Shown piece after piece: positions 33,333 through 44,663 of a stretch of DNA of 64,000 nt; within the stretch, counting starts at the first letter, position 1, and each line of letters begins with the position of its first letter. Below the pieces are notes generated by a model that did not search any database, was not told the DNA's origin, and saw only the letters and a list, made by a program, of their open reading frames with translations. Both the position numbers and the translations under genes were made by a program. Source of the stretch: Phycisphaeraceae bacterium (GTDB lineage: Bacteria; Planctomycetota; Phycisphaerae; Phycisphaerales; UBA1924); the NCBI GenBank assembly GCA_007693965.1, contig RECQ01000057.1, forward strand, positions 1 to 64,000. Reading direction: 5' to 3'.

Positions 33333-34463
33333 TCACCTCTTCTCAATCGGCGTGTACGAAACCCCGTGCGGCCCGTTGTACTCAGCCCCGGGGCGGATCA
33401 GCCGGTTCGTCTCAAGCTGCTCCAGCGCGTGCCCTGTCCAGCCCGAAATGCGGCTGAGGGCGAACATCGGCGTGAACAGGTCGAGCTGAAGCCCGATGCA
33501 GTGGTACGTCGTCGCGGAGTAGAAATCGACGTTCGGGTAGATCCCCTTCGAGCCCACCTCGCGATCCATGATCTCCTCGACGCGGTGGCTCTTCTCATAC
33601 AGATCCGAGTTCCCGGTGTCCGAGGCGAGCTGCTTGGCTAGCGTCTTCAGATACGTCGCCCGCGGATCATACGCCTTGTAGACCCGGTGCCCGAAGCCCA
33701 TGATCTTGTCCTTGCGCTTCAGCTTGTCGAGCACATACTTCTCGACGTCATCGACCGAGGGGATTTCGTTGAGCATCGTCATCACGCCCTCGTTGGCGCC
33801 GCCGTGCAGCGGGCCGCGCAGGGCGCCGATGGCGCCGGTGATCGTCGAATAGATGTCGCTCAGCGTGGAGATGATCACCCGCCCGGTGAACGTCGATGCG
33901 TTCAGTCCGTGGTCGGCGTGCAGAATCAGGCACACATCGAACGCCCGCTCCATCGTCTCGGTCGGCTTCTTGCCGTTGAGCATGTACAGGAAGTTGGCCG
34001 CGATCGAAAGATCCGGATCCGGCGACACCCGCTCCAGCCCGCGCCGGCGTCGATCAAACGTCGTCACGATCGCCGGCGCCTTGCACAGAATGCTCAGCGC
34101 CTTGCGCTGCACTTCATCCGGCTTCACGCTGTTGGGCTCAGAATCCTCAAGCGCCAGGTACGACACCATTGTCCGCAGCGCATGCATCGGCTGCGCCGTC
34201 TTGGGCAGGGCGTTGATCTGCGCCACCGTCGCATCCGAAATCTCACTGTTCTTTCGGATCAGCGTCCGGAACTCGTCCAGCTCGTTCTTCTTGGGCAGCC
34301 GCTTGTTCCACAGCAGAAAGACGGTCTCCTCGAAGGATGAGTGGCGGGCCAGCTCGTCAATGGCGATCCCCACGTATTCCAGAACGCCCTTCTCGCCATC
34401 GATGAAGGAAAGTTCGGTGTCTGCGGCGATAACGCCTTCCAGGCCTTTGGCGGCGGTGCTCAT
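33333..34463 (-). CDS. gltA: Citrate synthase
   Basis: A 376-residue type I dimer-type citrate synthase condensing oxaloacetate and acetyl-CoA. Catalytic His are in 'GPLHGGANEG' and 'MGFGHRVYKAYDPRA', and the Asp is in 'IYPNVDFYSA'. The short length and the N-terminus 'LEGVIAADTELSFIDGEKGV' match the archaeal/Gram-positive form, not the hexameric E. coli one. The ATG at 34463 is taken over an in-frame start 18 codons upstream by family N-terminus. 2-methylcitrate synthase is the main alternative. Confidence 0.95.
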   Translation of the reverse strand: MSTAAKGLEGVIAADTELSFIDGEKGVLEYVGIAIDELARHSSFEETVFLLWNKRLPKKNELDEFRTLIRKNSEISDATVAQINALPKTAQPMHALRTMVSYLALEDSEPNSVKPDEVQRKALSILCKAPAIVTTFDRRRRGLERVSPDPDLSIAANFLYMLNGKKPTETMERAFDVCLILHADHGLNASTFTGRVIISTLSDIYSTITGAIGALRGPLHGGANEGVMTMLNEIPSVDDVEKYVLDKLKRKDKIMGFGHRVYKAYDPRATYLKTLAKQLASDTGNSDLYEKSHRVEEIMDREVGSKGIYPNVDFYSATTYHCIGLQLDLFTPMFALSRISGWTGHALEQLETNRLIRPGAEYNGPHGVSYTPIEKR

Positions 34464-34650
34464 GTTTCGTGTCTTTCTCGATGTGTCTGCGTGGCGTGCG
34501 TCGGACCGGGCGCCCAAGCCTCACCCGTCCGCAATCTGAGGGAATCGACTATAAAGCCGTCAGGCGCGCCCGGCAACACCAGCGCCGGCGTCCCATTCCT
34601 CGCCCGTGCTCCCCGATTTCCTCGAATCCCCGGATTCACCGGACGCCGCC

Positions 34651-35931
34651 ATGCTTCTCAGAGGCCTCCTCCTGCTCGACCCGGGCCGCCCGCCCACGCC
34701 CGGCTGGCTGCGCATCGACGGCGATCGCATCGCCGAAGTGGGCGAAGGCGCCTCCCCCGGCGCCGCACGCCCCGACGCCGGCGCCCCGGACTGCATCATC
34801 ACGCCCGCATTCATCGATGCGCACATCCACCTCCCCCAGATCGATTCCGTCGGCGCCGACGGCATGGAGCTGCTCGACTGGCTGAATCGCGTGATCTACC
34901 CCGCCGAGTCCTGGTGGGGCCGCTCCGGCGCCACGCACATGCTCCGCACCGCGGTGCGACGAATGATCCATCAGGGAACACTCGGCTTCGCCGGATATCT
35001 CACCAGCCACGGCGATGTCAACGCCGCCGCGACCCGCGCCCTCGCCTCCGGCGCCGGTCTGCCCTGTCGCCCGCGCTGCATCGTCGGCCGCGTCGCCATG
35101 GATCGTGAAGCCCCGGACGACTTGCTCGAACACGACCGCTGGCGCGCCGGCCGCGCCCCGTCGCCCACGCCGCTCCTCCCGGAGCCCGACCACGGCGCCC
35201 GGCGTCCACGCTGCTCCATCAGCGCCAACCCGCGCTTCGCCATCTCCTGCACCGCCGAACTGCTCGCCGAAATCGGCTGGACCGTGCGCGATCGCCGCGC
35301 CGCCGGCGCGCCGATCTTCACCCAGACGCACCTCGCCGAATCTCCCGCCGAGTGCGCCCGTGTCGCCAGACTCTTCCCCGATGCGCCGAACTACACCTCC
35401 GTGTACGCCGATGCCGGTCTGCTCGATGACCGCACACTACTCGCCCACTGCATCCACCTCGCCGATGACGAATGGCGCTGCATCGCCGAGCGCAAATCGG
35501 TCGTCGTTCACTGCCCGACCGCCAACATCTTCCTCGAAGCCGGACTCTTCGACCTCGACGCCGCCCGCGAACACGGCGTCCGCCTCGCTCTCGGCTCCGA
35601 TGTCGCCGCCGGGCCCGATGTCGCCATGCCCCGCGTCGCCCGCGCCATGATCGAGATGGCCAAACTCCGCCGCATGACCATCGCTCCCGAAGCCCACGTC
35701 CCCACCCCCGAGCAGGCCTGGTCCATGATCACCCGTGGCAATGCCGACGCCCTCGGCTGGGCCGACGCCGGACGCCTCGAGCCCGGCGCCGCCGCCGACC
35801 TCCTCATCCTCCGCACGCCCGAAACTTGGCTCGACGAGCACCTCGTCGGACGCCTCATCTACAACTGGTCGGCGGAGCTGCTCGTGTCGCGCATCGTCGA
35901 GGGGCGCCTCGTCGCGCCCGATACCATCTGA
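34651..35931 (+). CDS. Guanine deaminase-like amidohydrolase
   Basis: A 426-residue zinc amidohydrolase. 'PAFIDAHIHLPQIDSVGADG' followed by 'MELLDWLNRVIYPAE' is the guanine deaminase signature. The metal ligands are His in HIH, His in 'QTHLAES', His in 'LLAHCIHLAD' and Asp in 'LGSDVAAGPDVA'. It would convert guanine to xanthine and ammonia. A Pro-rich segment near residues 165-175 is not typical. Start ATG 34651 is preferred to GTG 34606. The rhomboid gene follows 7 bp after the stop. Confidence 0.88.
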   Translation: MLLRGLLLLDPGRPPTPGWLRIDGDRIAEVGEGASPGAARPDAGAPDCIITPAFIDAHIHLPQIDSVGADGMELLDWLNRVIYPAESWWGRSGATHMLRTAVRRMIHQGTLGFAGYLTSHGDVNAAATRALASGAGLPCRPRCIVGRVAMDREAPDDLLEHDRWRAGRAPSPTPLLPEPDHGARRPRCSISANPRFAISCTAELLAEIGWTVRDRRAAGAPIFTQTHLAESPAECARVARLFPDAPNYTSVYADAGLLDDRTLLAHCIHLADDEWRCIAERKSVVVHCPTANIFLEAGLFDLDAAREHGVRLALGSDVAAGPDVAMPRVARAMIEMAKLRRMTIAPEAHVPTPEQAWSMITRGNADALGWADAGRLEPGAAADLLILRTPETWLDEHLVGRLIYNWSAELLVSRIVEGRLVAPDTI

Positions 35932-35938
35932 CCGCGCG

Positions 35939-37114
35939 ATGCTCATACCTCTCGGCACAGATCGACCGCTCCGCAGGGCCACCCGCGTCAACAGCGCGCT
36001 CATTCTCGCCAACATCGCCGTCTTCGTCGCCGACCTCTTCCTCAGCGCGACCGCGCCCGATCAGCGCAGCGAGCTCTACCAGTCGCTCTGGCTCGACCCC
36101 CGCGCCCTCACATTGCACGGCTTCTTCACCTACCAGTTCCTCCACGGCGGCTTCATCCACCTCATCGGCAACATGATCTTTCTCTACGTCTTCGGCCCCA
36201 ACGTCGAAGACCGCTTCGGGCGCATCGGCTACCTCGCCTTCTACCTCCTCGGCGGCGTCGGCGCCGGCCTCGCTCACGCCCTCTTCGTCCCCAACCCCGT
36301 CGTCGGCGCCAGCGGCTCCATCGCCGCCGTCACCGGCGCCTACCTCGTCCTCTTCCCCAAGACCTACATCCGCACGCTCCTCTTCTTCATCGTCATCGGC
36401 GTCTTCAACATCCCCGCCCCCTGGCTCATCGGCTTCGCCATCGCCAAGGACCTCTTCCTCCAGGGCTTCGGCGGCGGCCGCGGCGTGGCCCACCTCGCCC
36501 ACCTCGGCGGCTACGGCTTCGGCGTCTCCGTCGCCCTCTTCCTCCTCGCCACGCGCATCCTCGAACGCGAGTCCTACGACCTCTTCAGCATCGGCAAACA
36601 GCTCCACCGCCGCCGCTCCTTCAAACGACTCGCAAAGTCCGGCGCCGAGCCATGGTCGCCCTCGCCCGACCGCCCGCCGCGCATCTCAAAGTCCCGGCGC
36701 CGCGAACACGAGCTCGATGCAAAGACAATCGAGACCCGCACCAAAGTCAGCCGCCTGCACGCCTCGGGCGACTTCGAATCCGCCGCCCGCGCCTACGCCG
36801 ACCTCCTCGACGCCCACCCCGAGCTCGCCATGCACCGGCGCATCCAGCTCGACGTCGCCAACCAGCTCTTCAAGGACGGCGACCACACCCACGCCGCGAC
36901 CGCCTACACCCTCTTCCTCGACCGCAACCCCGACGACCCCGAAACCCCCCGCGTCAAACTCATGCTCGGCCTCCTCTACGCCCGCTACCTCGACCAGCCA
37001 GAGCAGGCCGCCGAACTGCTGCGCGATGCGGAGAAGAACGTGCGCATGGAAGAGGAACGATCGCTCGCGCAGTCCCTGTTGCAGGATCTGGAGGATGGGT
37101 CCGGAAGTGCATGA
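35939..37114 (+). CDS. Rhomboid family intramembrane serine protease with C-terminal helical (TPR-like) domain
   Basis: 391 residues. Six membrane segments span ~1-215. 'HGGFIHLIGNMIFLYVFG' carries the conserved Asn, 'VVGASGSIAAVTGAYL' has the catalytic Ser, and 'VAHLAHLGGYGFG' the catalytic His. Residues ~255-391 are soluble: 'LHASGDFESAARAYADLLDA' and 'LFKDGDHTHAATAYTLFLDR' look like TPR helices. It cleaves membrane protein substrates within the bilayer; the tail may recruit partners (inference). The start is ATG 35939, 7 bp after the guanine deaminase stop. Confidence 0.92.
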   Translation: MLIPLGTDRPLRRATRVNSALILANIAVFVADLFLSATAPDQRSELYQSLWLDPRALTLHGFFTYQFLHGGFIHLIGNMIFLYVFGPNVEDRFGRIGYLAFYLLGGVGAGLAHALFVPNPVVGASGSIAAVTGAYLVLFPKTYIRTLLFFIVIGVFNIPAPWLIGFAIAKDLFLQGFGGGRGVAHLAHLGGYGFGVSVALFLLATRILERESYDLFSIGKQLHRRRSFKRLAKSGAEPWSPSPDRPPRISKSRRREHELDAKTIETRTKVSRLHASGDFESAARAYADLLDAHPELAMHRRIQLDVANQLFKDGDHTHAATAYTLFLDRNPDDPETPRVKLMLGLLYARYLDQPEQAAELLRDAEKNVRMEEERSLAQSLLQDLEDGSGSA

Positions 37115-37134
37115 CGCCGGGGAGTGCGGCGGTC

Positions 37135-38325
37135 TTACGCTTCGGCGCCGGCCAGATGGCCGCACTCCGGGCACCTGCGTGACTTCAGGTTGTGAAGGGG
37201 ATAGTCACACTCGGGGCACACAGGCATCTCCACCCGAATCTCGATGCGAAGTCCGCATTGTGAGCACTCAGCAAGTTGTCCTGTCGCGATCTCCTGCTTC
37301 CTGCGGCACTGCGGGCAGATGCAGGTGATCTCGCGAATTTCCTCAGCGCTCCTCCCGATCGGGACCGGCCGATGCAGTCGCGCCAGCACGGCGACCGCGA
37401 GTGTGCCCGAGGCGGTCAGGATGATCCCGGCGATGATCGCTCGCTCCAGCAATGAATCGCCGCCGAACTTTTGTTCGTGGATGATGATCACATTCACCAG
37501 CGAAGTCGTCACGACCGCGAGGGCGATCGTGGAATAGACCAGCCATCGCTGCCGAGCGCGAACCGAGAGCAGGAGCAACAGGTTCGCGTAGCACACGACG
37601 CCTGCGACGCTGATGAGGGCGATCGTGATCTTTTCGCCGGGTTTCGAAGAGATCTCCCGCCAGATCCCTGACAGCGCCATCGCGACGGCGCCCGCAGCGC
37701 AGAGCACGCCGATCCAGCGCCAGGGTCGAACAAGAGGCCGTTGTGCCCCGAAAAGACAACCGATCGCGAGCAGACCCATCGCCCCGATCCAGAAGCCGGA
37801 TCGCATCGATGCATTGCTCTGATTCCATGCGCCACGCGGCACAAAGAACATGCCGGTGATGGTGTTGATCATGAACAGCGTGAAAACGGCCCCCGCGATC
37901 GTGAGTCCGACCAGGCCGGGAAGTCGGGTCCGATCGGTCTGGAGGAGGCGCAGAAAGTACATCGACGGCCCGCCGGTGATCACAATCCAGACCATCGTCG
38001 TCCACATGCCGTAGGAGAACCGTAGATTCGTCAGGCCGAACGCATTGTCGAGTATCGTGTCAAAGTCCCAGATCAGCCCGATCCCGAGAAAGAAGAGCGC
38101 GATGACGATCCACATGCCCAATACGCCGCTTGCTCGACTTTCTTCGCGGTCCATGTGCCGGGAGTTCGCCATCATCAGCAGCGCCGCCCCAGCCACGAGC
38201 AGGCACGTCCCGGTCACGCGATAGGTCACGAAATGAGCGGCGAAAGGAACCGCGAGCACGCCCGCCGCCGCGCCGAGTCCGATCGCCCAGAGCATGACCT
38301 TCAGCCACGTTCGTGAATTCGGCAT
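37135..38325 (-). CDS. Polytopic membrane protein with C-terminal zinc ribbons
   Basis: A 396-residue protein with about ten hydrophobic segments from ~8 to 315, not assignable to a known transporter. The C-terminal ~65 residues hold paired Cys motifs: 'CICPQCRRKQE', 'CSQCGLR', 'CPECDYPLHNLKSRRCPECG'. The last resembles the CGYDL/CPECG ribbon common in planctomycete membrane proteins and also present at 51868-52260. Function unknown. It converges with the rhomboid gene and diverges from trpF. Confidence 0.78.
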   Translation of the reverse strand: MPNSRTWLKVMLWAIGLGAAAGVLAVPFAAHFVTYRVTGTCLLVAGAALLMMANSRHMDREESRASGVLGMWIVIALFFLGIGLIWDFDTILDNAFGLTNLRFSYGMWTTMVWIVITGGPSMYFLRLLQTDRTRLPGLVGLTIAGAVFTLFMINTITGMFFVPRGAWNQSNASMRSGFWIGAMGLLAIGCLFGAQRPLVRPWRWIGVLCAAGAVAMALSGIWREISSKPGEKITIALISVAGVVCYANLLLLLSVRARQRWLVYSTIALAVVTTSLVNVIIIHEQKFGGDSLLERAIIAGIILTASGTLAVAVLARLHRPVPIGRSAEEIREITCICPQCRRKQEIATGQLAECSQCGLRIEIRVEMPVCPECDYPLHNLKSRRCPECGHLAGAEA

Positions 38326-38472
38326 TGGGCGCGCTCCCTTCTTCCCCCATTGATCGCCGGCGTATCGGGATCAATCCCAGGGCGGCATGTCAGTTGTCGG
38401 TCCTTCGATCGTATTCAATTCAACCGGAGTCCACAGGGAGGCGGCGCCCTCCGCCGCGGTATCATCCATGCC

Positions 38473-39111
38473 ATGCCCCGAACCCGAATCAAAATCTGCG
38501 GCGTGCGCACCCCCGACATCGCCATCGCCTGCGCCGAAGCCGGCGCCGACGCCATCGGCCTCGTCTTCCACGAGCCCTCGCCCCGCTACATCCCCCCCGA
38601 GCAGGCCTGGCGCCTCATCGCCGAGCTGCCCCCCTTCGTCGCCACCGTCGGCCTCACCGTCAACGCCAGCGTCGACCAGTACACCGCCATCGAGGAAGTC
38701 TGCCCCACCGACTACGGCCAGCTTCACGGCGAGGAAACCGAAAAAGTCGTCCAAAGCTGCGGCCCGCGCATCTTCAAGGCCGTCCGCTTCAACCCCGACA
38801 CTATCGAGAACGATCTCAAATACTGGAGCGCCATCGAAGAGGTGGACGCCATCCTCATCGACGGCTCCCCCGGAGGCCGTGGCGAGTCCTTCGACTGGGC
38901 CGCCCTCGCGCAAGTCCGCGCCGCGAGCGCCCGCCCCCTCATCCTCGCCGGAGGCCTGACCCCCGACAACGTCGGCGAGGCCATCCGCGCCGTCCGCCCC
39001 TACGCCGTCGACGTCTCCAGCGGCGTCGAAACAGCCCCGGGCGAAAAAGACGCCGACCTCATCCGCGTCTTCTGCGACGCGGTCCGAGCAGCCGATGCGT
39101 TCAGCGGCTGA
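38473..39111 (+). CDS. trpF: Phosphoribosylanthranilate isomerase
   Basis: A 212-residue TIM barrel of tryptophan biosynthesis. The catalytic Cys is in 'IKICGVRTP' and the Asp in 'DAILIDGSPGGRG'. 'LAGGLTPDNVGEAI' and 'YAVDVSSGVETAPGEKD' form the phosphate site. ATG 38473 gives MPRTRIKICGV, the standard N-terminus; the 41 in-frame codons before it are intergenic. No other trp gene is adjacent. The stop abuts the moaC stop directly. Confidence 0.96.
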   Translation: MPRTRIKICGVRTPDIAIACAEAGADAIGLVFHEPSPRYIPPEQAWRLIAELPPFVATVGLTVNASVDQYTAIEEVCPTDYGQLHGEETEKVVQSCGPRIFKAVRFNPDTIENDLKYWSAIEEVDAILIDGSPGGRGESFDWAALAQVRAASARPLILAGGLTPDNVGEAIRAVRPYAVDVSSGVETAPGEKDADLIRVFCDAVRAADAFSG

Positions 39112-39118
39112 TCAGCCG
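39105..39118. terminator. 14-bp palindrome across the converging trpF and moaC stops
   Basis: CGGCTGATCAGCCG is a perfect palindrome containing both stop codons back to back (TGA at 39109-39111, TCA at 39112-39114). It could fold as a 5-bp stem with a 4-nt loop on either transcript. There is no T-run, so function as a bidirectional terminator is a guess. Confidence 0.4.
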
Positions 39119-39609
39119 TTCAGCTGCGACTTCGTCTTCTCCACCAGCCGCACCCCCTCGATCCGCAGCTCCTTGTCCACGCCCTTGGCCATGTCATAGA
39201 GCGTGATCGCCGCGATGCTCGCCGCAACAATCGCCTCCATCTCCACACCAGTCTTTGCGGTCGTCGACGCCGTCGCCACCACCCGCAGCCGATCCGGCGC
39301 TGACCGCTCGAAGTCCACACCCACAGCGTCCAGCGGCAGCGAGTGACACAGCGGAATCAGTTCATCACACCGCTTGGCCGCCTGAATCCCCGCAATCCGC
39401 GCCACGCACAGGGCTTCCCCCTTGGGCAGTCCGCCCCCTTCGGCAACAACGCGATCAATCGTCTCCGCCCGGGCGCAGAAGAACGCCTCCGCCACCGCCC
39501 GCCGCGCCATTGGCGCCTTGGCGCCGACATCCACCATGCACGCCCGCCCCTGCGCATCCAGATGCGTCAATCCATCGGTACGCACGCGGGAACTGGCGTC
39601 TTGTGGCAT
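39112..39609 (-). CDS. moaC: Cyclic pyranopterin monophosphate synthase
   Basis: A 165-residue MoaC of molybdenum cofactor biosynthesis. 'AKRCDELIPLCHSLPLDAVG' and 'KTGVEMEAIVAASIAAITLY' followed by 'DMAKGVDKELRI' are the conserved active-site stretches. The start has AGGAG 6 nt upstream. No moaA, moaB or moeA is nearby; a lone moaC is common. Confidence 0.96.
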   Translation of the reverse strand: MPQDASSRVRTDGLTHLDAQGRACMVDVGAKAPMARRAVAEAFFCARAETIDRVVAEGGGLPKGEALCVARIAGIQAAKRCDELIPLCHSLPLDAVGVDFERSAPDRLRVVATASTTAKTGVEMEAIVAASIAAITLYDMAKGVDKELRIEGVRLVEKTKSQLNG

Positions 39610-39727
39610 GAATGGCTCCTCGCCGCAGAATCTTCAGGGAACTGGAACGATTTCCGGACGACTCAACCGGACACAGGCATATGATATGGCATCGCGATCC
39701 GGGTAACGGTCGCAGAAGGGCCGCTAC

Positions 39728-39955
39728 ATGACAACACAAAGCATCCAACCGGACAGCGTCCACAAGCCGCGGCGCTCCACATCCCACGCTGCGAAAGCAG
39801 ACGAACTCATCATCCACATCGATCGCACCGAGTGGGACGGTTTCGCCGGCATCACCTGCTTCGGCCACCTCGAGCCTCGAACCGGCGCCGCCCGCCCCGC
39901 GGACTCTCGCTCGCCGGAACAACTCCTCGGCGCGATCTGCGAACCAATGAACTGA
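39728..39955 (+). CDS. Small hypothetical protein
   Basis: 75 residues with a polar N-terminus and a more ordered centre 'ELIIHIDRTEWDGFAGITCF' then GHLEP. No family recognised. AAGG lies ~8 nt before the ATG. It is divergent from moaC and runs toward the minus-strand gene ending at 39981. Coding status is likely but not certain. Confidence 0.5.
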   Translation: MTTQSIQPDSVHKPRRSTSHAAKADELIIHIDRTEWDGFAGITCFGHLEPRTGAARPADSRSPEQLLGAICEPMN

Positions 39956-39980
39956 TTTCCCCACCGCCCCCCGCAGCGCC

Positions 39981-40403
39981 TCACAGCATCGGCGTAAACG
40001 TGGCGCCCGAAGTCACATCAAAGCTCACAAGCTGACCGACTTCGAACTGCTCCGCGCTCTGCAGATCATTCGTGCGGCACACGATCGGAACCACCGCGTT
40101 CACCGTCACGGTGCTCTTCGTCGTGTCAATATCAACAATCCGTCCCTGCACCCGCCGCGGCCGCCCGTTCACCGGCTCGATGTAGCGCCCGCCCGAGCGA
40201 ATCACGTCGATCCGCCGCGCCTGAGCCCGGATCGTCCCCGCGATGCGCTCCCCCGGCGACGCGACCACCTTCTCCGCGGCGACCAGCTCCAACTGATAGT
40301 CGGTCTCCGGAATCTTGAAGACAATCCGATCGCCGCGAATCTCGCCCAGCACGCCGTGCGCGACGAATCGATCCTCTGCCGTGGATGTTCTGCTCTCCGT
40401 CAC
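39981..40403 (-). CDS. Hypothetical protein, predicted beta-rich
   Basis: 140 residues from GTG 40403 with GGAG/AAGG elements just upstream. 'FVAHGVLGEIRGDRIVFKIP' and 'QGRIVDIDTTKSTVTVNAVV' suggest beta strands, possibly OB- or PilZ-like small domains. There are no catalytic motifs, signal peptide or membrane segment. Located 116 bp downstream of ileS on the same strand. Confidence 0.7.
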   Translation of the reverse strand: MTESRTSTAEDRFVAHGVLGEIRGDRIVFKIPETDYQLELVAAEKVVASPGERIAGTIRAQARRIDVIRSGGRYIEPVNGRPRRVQGRIVDIDTTKSTVTVNAVVPIVCRTNDLQSAEQFEVGQLVSFDVTSGATFTPML

Positions 40404-40519
40404 GGGTCCTTCTCCTTCACCTGTCCGCTCCCCGACCTGCGGCCGGTATTCCAGAATGGTCTACGCCGATCTCCGCAACGGAGCAACCGCCCGATGCATG
40501 CAGCCCGTCTGAGTATCGA

Positions 40520-43654
<3,135 letters not shown>

Positions 43655-43742
43655 GGTGCTGGGCTCGCTGCTGCGTGGGGCTGCTCACTCTCTTCGGCAG
43701 GATCGTGATGGTATCGAGCGGCGTCACGGAAGTGACGCCACG

Positions 43743-43768
43743 AAAAAACCCCGGCCTGCTGGCCGGGG
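43743..43768 (-). terminator. Rho-independent terminator of the gene at 43826-44374
   Basis: On the minus strand CCCCGGCC, loop AGCA, GGCCGGGG is followed directly by six T. A perfect 8-bp GC stem plus U-run lies 58 bp past the stop of the upstream gene, before ileS begins. ileS therefore needs its own promoter in the remaining ~90 bp. Confidence 0.88.
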
Positions 43769-43825
43769 CTGGAGTTGCGTGTCGCGGATTCGCGGTCGCG
43801 TCGGTTCCTTCGCCGGTTCAGAGGC

Positions 43826-44374
43826 TCACCTGGGCTTGTGCTCGAAAATGGTCTGCGTCCGCAGGACCACGCCCCCCTGGGCGATCAGGTGGTAGCTCTG
43901 GGCGTGGATCTCGCGCCGGAAGCGCTGGACATCCAGGATCGAGGCGCACAGGCCGCCGTCAATGTCCTTCCACAGATGCATCAGCGCCTCGCTCTCCTCG
44001 CCGAACTCGATGAGCTCGCGATAGGTCGCGGCGTACAGGTTGTCAGGCAACTGCTCGGTCTGAACCGTGGTCATGTAATTCAGCTTCTCGGTGAAGGGCT
44101 GCTCGTGGTCCTTCTCACCGGCGCAGGGCAGGGCGGCGACGAGGCCACGCTCCGGAAGCCCCGCCTCCTGCGAGGTCACCAGCTCAGTGGCGCAGGCGCC
44201 GTCGAACTGGAACCGCATCAGGTGCGAGCCGGGCATGATCCAGGACTCGAGTTCATAATCCCCATACTGCAGGGCGCGTCGCCCCTTGACGGAGAACAAC
44301 TCCGGGTGCAGGGCCCGGCGATACAGGATCAGACGATATGCCTGCAGATTTGCAGATTTCGTGGGAGCGTTCAT
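43826..44374 (-). CDS. Conserved hypothetical protein, DUF2617-like
   Basis: 182 residues from ATG 44374. The N-terminal 'YRLILYRRALHPELFSVKGR' and the following beta-rich half resemble DUF2617 proteins found in planctomycetes; later 'EKLNYMTTVQTEQLPDNLYA' is acidic and helical. No signal peptide or catalytic motif. Ends in a strong terminator. The family call is from memory and moderate. The divergent 289-bp region to the HEAT gene must contain promoters for both; none was convincing. Confidence 0.72.
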   Translation of the reverse strand: MNAPTKSANLQAYRLILYRRALHPELFSVKGRRALQYGDYELESWIMPGSHLMRFQFDGACATELVTSQEAGLPERGLVAALPCAGEKDHEQPFTEKLNYMTTVQTEQLPDNLYAATYRELIEFGEESEALMHLWKDIDGGLCASILDVQRFRREIHAQSYHLIAQGGVVLRTQTIFEHKPR

Positions 44375-44663
44375 GAATGTCCTTACGATCGGAGGAGTGA
44401 TCGTGTTCCGTGACGAGAGAGCGTCGTGAAAATTTCCCGTCCTGGGAGCTGGATGGGGCAAAGAGTGTAGCCACAAACACCCATCCGGCAAGTGGATTCT
44501 CCGTTTTCCATGCCTGATTGCAACAGAAAAACGTCCAGAAAAATGGCAGTTTTTGCGCCTGCGAATCCGATGATCCACAAGTTGTGGTGTCTTTTCCGCC
44601 TTCGACTCACTCGAAGCTCGCTCCTCCGCCCCGTTGAACACCGGGGACTTCGGAACCCGCTCC

